DNA of 64,000 bases from NCBI RefSeq assembly GCF_002954225.1, contig NZ_PPTH01000011.1, positions 129,934 through 193,933 on the forward strand, in the 5' to 3' direction. Position numbers and translations under genes: made by a program. Shown in pieces: positions 63,830-64,000 of the stretch. The DNA comes from Arthrobacter ruber. GTDB lineage: Bacteria; Actinomycetota; Actinomycetes; Actinomycetales; Micrococcaceae. Numbering within the stretch: position 1 is the first letter of the stretch; the number at the start of each line of letters is the position of its first letter. The notes below the pieces were generated by a model. It saw only the letters and a list, made by a program, of their open reading frames with translations, did not search any database and was not told where the DNA came from.

Positions 63830-64000
<171 letters not shown>

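Overview
The window is a dense, high-GC, entirely chromosomal stretch from an actinobacterium. GTG starts, rho-independent hairpins without U-tracts, a DivIVA/SepF/YggT division cluster, polyphosphate glucokinase, PASTA kinase and DUF4191/DUF3040 proteins point to Micrococcales. The proteins look most like Micrococcaceae (Arthrobacter-type); that placement is inference, since no rRNA is present. I see no phage, insertion sequence, tRNA, rRNA or CRISPR array.

Layout. 1-11 kb: the edge of an MFS transporter, a PAC2 protein, leucyl aminopeptidase (pepA), lipoamide dehydrogenase (lpdA), a two-lipoyl-domain E2 acyltransferase (sucB), an OsmC protein and a giant tricorn-type protease. 11-25 kb: a TIGR01777 epimerase, an atypical membrane Ser/Thr kinase divergent from a small gene with a perfect SOS-box palindrome, lipB-lipA, DUF4191, an RDD protein, glnA-glnE-glnA2 and panB. 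From memory, pepA-sucB-epimerase-lipB-lipA-DUF4191-RDD-glnA-glnE-glnA2-panB follows the order of M. tuberculosis Rv2213-Rv2225. 25-35 kb: a 53-residue SPOR-like protein, map, ppgK, nrdR, hisD, a small membrane protein, a flavin reductase, dnaE, and an RluA-type synthase with lspA. 36-56 kb: the complete division and cell wall (dcw) cluster, all on the minus strand, transcribed mraZ-rsmH-ftsL-like-ftsI-murE-murF-mraY-murD-ftsW-murG-murC-ftsQ-ftsZ-pgeF-yggS-sepF-yggT-divIVA. 56-64 kb: DUF3040, dinB, a polyprenyl diphosphate synthase, an Rv2175c-like regulator, a LysM/SLT wall hydrolase, a PASTA Ser/Thr kinase and the end of a class II DAHP synthase (the Rv2169c-Rv2178c neighbourhood).

How it works together. 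lipB and lipA make the lipoyl cofactor for the sucB-encoded E2, and lpdA reoxidises it. glnA, glnE and glnA2 form the ammonium-assimilation module; a textbook GlnR box lies upstream of glnA. The dcw block couples lipid II synthesis to septation, starts at a promoter carrying three MraZ-type repeats, and shows six consecutive 4-bp gene overlaps. The PASTA kinase, its probable substrate (Rv2175c-like) and the LysM/SLT hydrolase form a wall-signalling group beside it.

No wholly new multigene system is evident. The novelty is regulatory: a GlnR box, an SOS box on an orphan DUF6504-like gene, paired NrdR boxes, MraZ repeats, an AACGTT palindrome pair before ftsZ, MtrA-like repeats before the wall hydrolase, and a recurring TAnnnT hexamer exactly 6 nt before many start codons that implies leaderless transcripts.
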